Source of the DNA: Halalkalibacter oceani
GTDB lineage: Bacteria > Bacillota > Bacilli > Bacillales > Bacillaceae_D
Direction: 5' to 3'
DNA length: 64,000 nucleotides
Assembly: GCF_040544555.1 (NCBI RefSeq)
Contig: NZ_JBEPKD010000010.1
Coordinates: 1 to 64,000 of the forward strand
Position numbers and translations under genes: made by a program. Shown here piece after piece: positions 60,206-64,000 of this stretch; position 1 is the first letter of the stretch; each line of letters starts with the position of its first letter. The notes below the pieces were generated by a model. It was not told the DNA's origin. It searched no databases and worked only from the letters and a program-made list of their open reading frames with translations.

Positions 60206-61072
60206 TTACCAGTGCTGTTTGCGAAAACGGGAAGGTGTCAGTCCACTGTACTTTTTAAAGGTTCGATGGAAATAAGGCAGGCTTTCAAAGCCGCATTCTC
60301 GGGCGATGGCTTCAACCGTCAAATTGGAGCCTAACAGCATTTTCTTTGCCTTGAGAATTTTTTTCGTCATGATGTATTCTGACATTTTCAGCCCGGTTGT
60401 CTTTTTAAAAACTCTGCTTAAATGAGCGGTGCTGACATTGCCGTACTTGGCAAGCGTCGAAAGAGAAAGGTTACTGAGGTCCTGGGTTTCAATAAATGAA
60501 AGAATGTCATTCATCCAGCCGGGCGCCGTGTGAGGTAGGGGTGCTGTGCTGGAAGGATTGGACCGGGGCCATTCTCTGTTGATGAACAGTAGTAGCTTTT
60601 GCAGGTGAATGAGGGTGGCGTGCTTGTAGCCGGCTTTTTTTTCCGTTATTTCTGTCTGAATGGAGTCCAGCTCATTGATAACGGCTTGCTGCTGTGTTTC
60701 ATCCAATTGATATGTATAGCTTTTTTGCTGTAAACATGTTTCAAACAGTTGGAGAAAGTGAAACGAGTCTCCGAGAAAACGATCCTGGACAAAAACAGGA
60801 TGAAAAAAGACAGCCGTTGAGGTCACCGGATTGTCCTTACTTGGGAGAGCCCGGTGAATAATGTTACTTGGAATGACGAACAGATCGCCGGCTTGCATCA
60901 ACTGAATCGATTGATCGACTAAAAAGGTTCCTTCCCCATCATAGACATAAATTAGCTCATACCATTCGTGATAATGAAAAGGCAGTTCCCGCTGCAGACT
61001 CTTGGAATCTTTGTAAACGATTTCGAAAGGAAAGAGACTGCTTGCTGCAAAGCTTTTTTGAATCGGTTTCAT
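60206..61072 (-). CDS. AraC-family transcriptional regulator
   Basis: The 288-aa regulator has an N-terminal cupin sensor (about 20-90; F-H-Y-H-E-W-Y-E-L, H-R-A-L-P) and a C-terminal AraC DNA-binding domain with two helix-turn-helix units (about 190-285; S-T-A-H-L-S-R-V-F-K-K-T-T-G and V-E-A-I-A-R-E-C-G-F-E-S). ATG 61072 has GGAGG 8 nt upstream; the frame runs back to 61156 without a site. Divergent from the dehydrogenase/uxaB pair, it probably activates it with a sugar acid as ligand. Confidence 0.88.
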   Translation of the reverse strand: MKPIQKSFAASSLFPFEIVYKDSKSLQRELPFHYHEWYELIYVYDGEGTFLVDQSIQLMQAGDLFVIPSNIIHRALPSKDNPVTSTAVFFHPVFVQDRFLGDSFHFLQLFETCLQQKSYTYQLDETQQQAVINELDSIQTEITEKKAGYKHATLIHLQKLLLFINREWPRSNPSSTAPLPHTAPGWMNDILSFIETQDLSNLSLSTLAKYGNVSTAHLSRVFKKTTGLKMSEYIMTKKILKAKKMLLGSNLTVEAIARECGFESLPYFHRTFKKYSGLTPSRFRKQHW

Positions 61073-61209
61073 TCCCTGGTCCTCCCTGTTTTCTCTTCTT
61101 ACTAACCATATCAAAATAAGGTATGAATACGCAATAATAGGCAATTTTTTTATCATCTGTTGCTGATAAGATGAAGGAAATAGCTAATAGATGAAGAGGG
61201 GATGAGAAG

Positions 61210-62223
61210 ATGAAAGTGGTTTACTGCCAGCAGCCGAATATATTTCATGAACGCGAGGAAGAAAAGCCTGTACCGAAGGAAGGGGAGGCCCTGCTTCATA
61301 TTAAGAGGATTGGCATATGCGGAACGGATATTCATGCCTTCTATGGCAATCAGCCTTATTTTACGTATCCAAGAGTGCTCGGCCATGAATTAAGCGGCGA
61401 GATTGTAGAGATGAACGGGGAAAGTGAGTTTCAACTCGGAGACCGTGTGACGATTGTGCCGTATATGGAATGCGGAAACTGTGTGGCATGCCGGAACGGG
61501 AAGCCTAATTGCTGCGTCAGCCTGCGGGTGCTTGGCGTCCATACTGACGGGGGAATGAAGGAATTTCTTTCTGTCCCGTTCTCTCATTTGGTCAAAGTGA
61601 ACGATATCTCCCTTGATGCGGCGGCGTTAATTGAGCCATTAAGTATCGGCGCTCATGCGGTCAGAAGAGCAGAGGTGAAGGAGCACGAGCAAGTGCTGGT
61701 GATCGGCGCCGGGCCTATCGGATTAGCGGTGATGAAATTTGCCGTGCTGGCCGGGGCGAAGGTGATCGCCATGGACATTAACCGGGAAAGACTGCGTTTT
61801 TGTCAGCAGTGGACCGGGGTTGATCATGTGATTCAGGGGGGGGAGGATGCGCTTTCAGAGCTTCAGCGGCTGACGAATGGGGACGGAGCGTGGACGGTGA
61901 TTGATGCGACTGGAAATCAGCATTCGATGAACGAAGCGATCCGCTATGTTAGTCATGGCGGAAAGCTCGTCTTCGTCGGGCTGACCAAAGAGAATGTCAG
62001 CTTTCAGCACCCGGAAATGCACAAACGGGAAATGACGGTGAGCGGCAGCCGCAATGCGACGAGAGCTGATTTTGAGTATGTCATTTCCTGTATTGAAAAA
62101 GGTCTGGTTGACTGTGAGGCTTTGCTGACAAAAAGAATAAAGCTTGATGAAGTGGCACGGCAGTTTGCAGCGGTCACTGATCCAAAGACGAATGTAATTA
62201 AAGTGATGGTGGAAGTGGAGTAG
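61210..62223 (+). CDS. Zinc-dependent alcohol dehydrogenase (medium-chain; possible L-galactonate or sugar-acid 5-dehydrogenase)
   Basis: The 337-aa medium-chain dehydrogenase has C-G-T-D near 37-40 and G-H-E near 59-61 as catalytic zinc ligands. The structural-zinc Cys run C-G-N-C-V-A-C-R-N-G-K-P-N-C is near 91-104, and the NAD Rossmann motif G-A-G-P-I-G-L near 166-172. It is followed 24 bp later by tagaturonate reductase, so it likely feeds tagaturonate (for example by oxidising L-galactonate, as LgoD does) or a related sugar acid. Substrate inferred from context. Confidence 0.85.
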   Translation: MKVVYCQQPNIFHEREEEKPVPKEGEALLHIKRIGICGTDIHAFYGNQPYFTYPRVLGHELSGEIVEMNGESEFQLGDRVTIVPYMECGNCVACRNGKPNCCVSLRVLGVHTDGGMKEFLSVPFSHLVKVNDISLDAAALIEPLSIGAHAVRRAEVKEHEQVLVIGAGPIGLAVMKFAVLAGAKVIAMDINRERLRFCQQWTGVDHVIQGGEDALSELQRLTNGDGAWTVIDATGNQHSMNEAIRYVSHGGKLVFVGLTKENVSFQHPEMHKREMTVSGSRNATRADFEYVISCIEKGLVDCEALLTKRIKLDEVARQFAAVTDPKTNVIKVMVEVE

Positions 62224-62247
62224 TAGCAGAGGGGAAGGAGGAAGACG

Positions 62248-63753
62248 ATGAAGCAACTATCCAAAGGTTTGATTGATGAGAGCAAAGTGGAATGCTTTCG
62301 AGCGGAGCATCTGCCGGAAAAGGTCGTTCAGTTTGGAGAGGGGAACTTTTTGAGAGGCTTTGTCGACTGGATGATTCATCAGATGAATAAGCAGCAGCTG
62401 TTCAATGGCAGAGTCGTAGCGATTCAGCCGACTCCTCATGGGAAAGTCGTACCGAAATTGAAGGAGCAGGATGGCCTCTATACGTTTGTCATGCGGGGAG
62501 TCGAAGGCGGGCAGCCCGTGGACAAAAGTGAAATTATCTCTTCGATTGCACGTGGAATTAATCCCTATACAGACTGGCAGGAAGTGCTGGAGGTCGCTGA
62601 AAATCCGGCGATCGAAGTTATGTTTTCCAACACGACGGAGGCCGGGCTGATCTATATGCAGGAGGAGTATCACCAAGAGGGGTCCCCGCTTTCTTTCCCG
62701 GGCAAAGTAACGGCTTTTTTGTATCATCGGTACAACGTCTTCAAAGGTAAAGATGACGCCGGTTTGCTAATCATTCCGTGTGAGCTTGTGGAAGACAACG
62801 GAACCGTGTTAAAAGAGCTCGTGATCCGCATCGCCAGGGAATGGGGGTTTCCGGAGGATTTTGTGCAGTGGGTCGCTCGCGCCAATCAGTTCTGCAACTC
62901 CTTAGTTGACCGTATTGTGACCGGGTTTCCGAAAGAAAACAGTGACGCTTTTTTTGAGCGGCTAGGCTATCAGGATGTCCTCTTAACCGTGGGGGAGCCC
63001 TATCATTTGTTTGCGGTCGAAGCCGATAGCGCTGCCGCCGGACTGCTTCCGTTTACAAAGGCCGGATTGAATGTGAAATGGGGAGATAGTACGATTTACC
63101 GTGATTTAAAGGTCCGCTTATTAAATGGCGCCCATACGATGATGTTTGCTGCAAGCTATTTAGCCGGGAGAGATACTGTGTTTGAAGCGATGCGGGATCA
63201 AACGCTGCTCAAGTATGTCGAGAAAGGAATGAAAGAAGAAATTCTGCCGTACGTCGAAGTGGAGGAGCAGGAAAAGCAAAGCTTCGCCGCCTCCGTGCTT
63301 GAGAGGTTTCATAACCCGTACACGAGGCATATGCTGACTGATATCGGCATGAATGCGGTCTATAAATTCCAGGTGCGGGTGATTCCGTCCCTGATTGCAT
63401 ACGTCAAGCACGAGGGCGCATTACCGCGGGTTCTCGTGTTTTCCCTCGCTGCTTTGATTATTTATTACCGCCCCGTACGGCGCGAGGGGGACTTTTTAAT
63501 CGGAAGCCGACAGCAGGGGGAGGAGCACGTGATTCGTGATCATGATCACGTCATTGATTGCTTTCATGAGACCTGGGCCCGCTATGGAGAGGACCCGGCC
63601 GAACTAGCGGAAGTGCTGCTTTCGCGGAGGGAGCTTTGGGGCATGAATTTGCTGACAATCGACGGCCTGAAGGAAGCGCTGCAGCAAGAGCTTGCCGATA
63701 TTTTGCAATATGGGGCAAGGAGAAGCGTGAAGCAGCTGCTAATGGACGTATAA
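62248..63753 (+). CDS. uxaB: Tagaturonate reductase (altronate oxidoreductase)
   Basis: The 501-aa long-chain mannitol-dehydrogenase-family enzyme is typical of UxaB: V-V-Q-F-G-E-G-N-F-L-R-G-F near 26-38 (NAD loop), K-S-E-I-I-S-S-I near 91-98, N-T-T-E-A-G near 130-135, the catalytic segment K-V-R-L-L-N-G-A-H-T-M near 287-297 and a C-terminal domain. It reduces D-tagaturonate to D-altronate with NADH in galacturonate catabolism. GGAAGGAGG precedes ATG 62248. Confidence 0.92.
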   Translation: MKQLSKGLIDESKVECFRAEHLPEKVVQFGEGNFLRGFVDWMIHQMNKQQLFNGRVVAIQPTPHGKVVPKLKEQDGLYTFVMRGVEGGQPVDKSEIISSIARGINPYTDWQEVLEVAENPAIEVMFSNTTEAGLIYMQEEYHQEGSPLSFPGKVTAFLYHRYNVFKGKDDAGLLIIPCELVEDNGTVLKELVIRIAREWGFPEDFVQWVARANQFCNSLVDRIVTGFPKENSDAFFERLGYQDVLLTVGEPYHLFAVEADSAAAGLLPFTKAGLNVKWGDSTIYRDLKVRLLNGAHTMMFAASYLAGRDTVFEAMRDQTLLKYVEKGMKEEILPYVEVEEQEKQSFAASVLERFHNPYTRHMLTDIGMNAVYKFQVRVIPSLIAYVKHEGALPRVLVFSLAALIIYYRPVRREGDFLIGSRQQGEEHVIRDHDHVIDCFHETWARYGEDPAELAEVLLSRRELWGMNLLTIDGLKEALQQELADILQYGARRSVKQLLMDV

Positions 63754-63920
63754 GTGGGAACTTGCTCCCTCTAGTTGCGGAGATTAATGTCAAAATTTGA
63801 CGAACAAAAAAGGTAGGATCTTCCCTATTGATAGCGAACGATAGTAGGGAGAAAGACTCTCTATCACATCCAGAACATGCTTCTCATGTAAATCTATTTT
63901 TACGAAAGGACGTGTGTGCA

Positions 63921-64000
63921 TTGGTCGACAAGAAAATCCTTTATTCTTTTTGTGTTCGCAAATGGGAAGAGTTGGAACAAAAAGATGGCGAGTACAATCC
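63921..64000 (+). CDS. Start of an unidentified gene, cut by the window edge
   Basis: A frame opens with TTG 63921 behind AAAGGA (63905-63910) and is still open at the window end. The first residues read M-V-D-K-K-I-L-Y-S-F-C-V-R-K-W-E-E-L-E-Q. I do not recognise it; only 26 codons are visible. The gap 63754-63920 holds a hairpin around 63809-63855 (TCCCTA...TAGGGA) and no gene. Confidence 0.4.
   Translation, partial: MVDKKILYSFCVRKWEELEQKDGEYN

Overview
The window is chromosomal DNA of a low-to-medium GC Bacillaceae bacterium, probably a relative of the alkaliphilic or halotolerant bacilli. The evidence is the gene order. A 23S-5S rRNA end, then thiL-tsaE-tsaB-rimI-tsaD, ydiF (ABC-F), rex, tatA-tatC, ydiK/ydiL and groES-groEL match the rrnD/trnD-ydiA-ydiB-ydiC-ydiD-ydiE-ydiF-rex-tatAy-tatCy-ydiK-ydiL-groESL run of Bacillus subtilis. 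A CIRCE element, Rex boxes, a cre site, strong AGGAGG ribosome sites and frequent TTG/GTG starts agree. Accessory blocks are inserted at several joints of this backbone.

Layout, first half. 1-6.3 kb: the 3' end of 23S rRNA, 5S rRNA, two fluoride-channel genes (crcB), a PLP Cys/Met-metabolism enzyme, an S-layer-anchored surface protein, a 49-aa membrane microprotein under a cre-containing promoter, and a separate 5S-tRNA(fMet) unit. 6.4-10 kb: thiL and the t6A-tRNA genes. 10.1-10.3 kb: a cluster of DnaA boxes just downstream of tsaD. 10.3-12.5 kb: a large membrane protein of unknown function. 12.5-20.2 kb: a glycerol-phosphate scavenging locus (phosphoesterase, GlpP-type antiterminator, UgpB, HAD phosphatase, UgpC, UgpA, UgpE, UgpQ). 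Its two transcription units each begin with a PhoP-box-like promoter and a leader terminator. 20.3-29 kb: ydiF, rex, Tat translocase, a DoxX protein and a cytochrome bd-type oxidase with a 31-aa CydS-like subunit, with Rex boxes before rex, doxX and cydA; then ydiL-ydiK. 29.2-31.3 kb: groES-groEL.

Layout, second half. 31.6-47.4 kb looks by eye more A+T-rich than its flanks. It is a catabolic island with two complete tripartite tricarboxylate transporters (TctCBA), five RraA/HMG-aldolase-like proteins, a split aconitase X, an MmgE/PrpD protein, and GntR and LysR regulators with visible operators. This is the best candidate for an undescribed pathway: uptake of a branched di- or tricarboxylate, dehydration or isomerisation, then retro-aldol cleavage to central 2-oxoacids. 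47.6-52.3 kb: an alkyltransferase-like DNA repair protein, then an ssuCBA-type sulfonate/sulfur transporter with a flavin monooxygenase behind a leader terminator. 52.4-57.7 kb: a two-component system plus ABC exporter arranged like LnrJKLMN (linearmycin resistance). 57.7-60.1 kb: a CPBP protease-like protein, an O-methyltransferase and a cupin protein. 60.2-63.8 kb: an AraC regulator divergent from a zinc dehydrogenase and tagaturonate reductase (hexuronate/galactonate use). A new reading frame enters at the right edge.

Functions are assigned from recognised motifs and synteny only; no database search was run. Regulatory sites were read by eye against known consensus sequences. Substrates for the catabolic island are inference.
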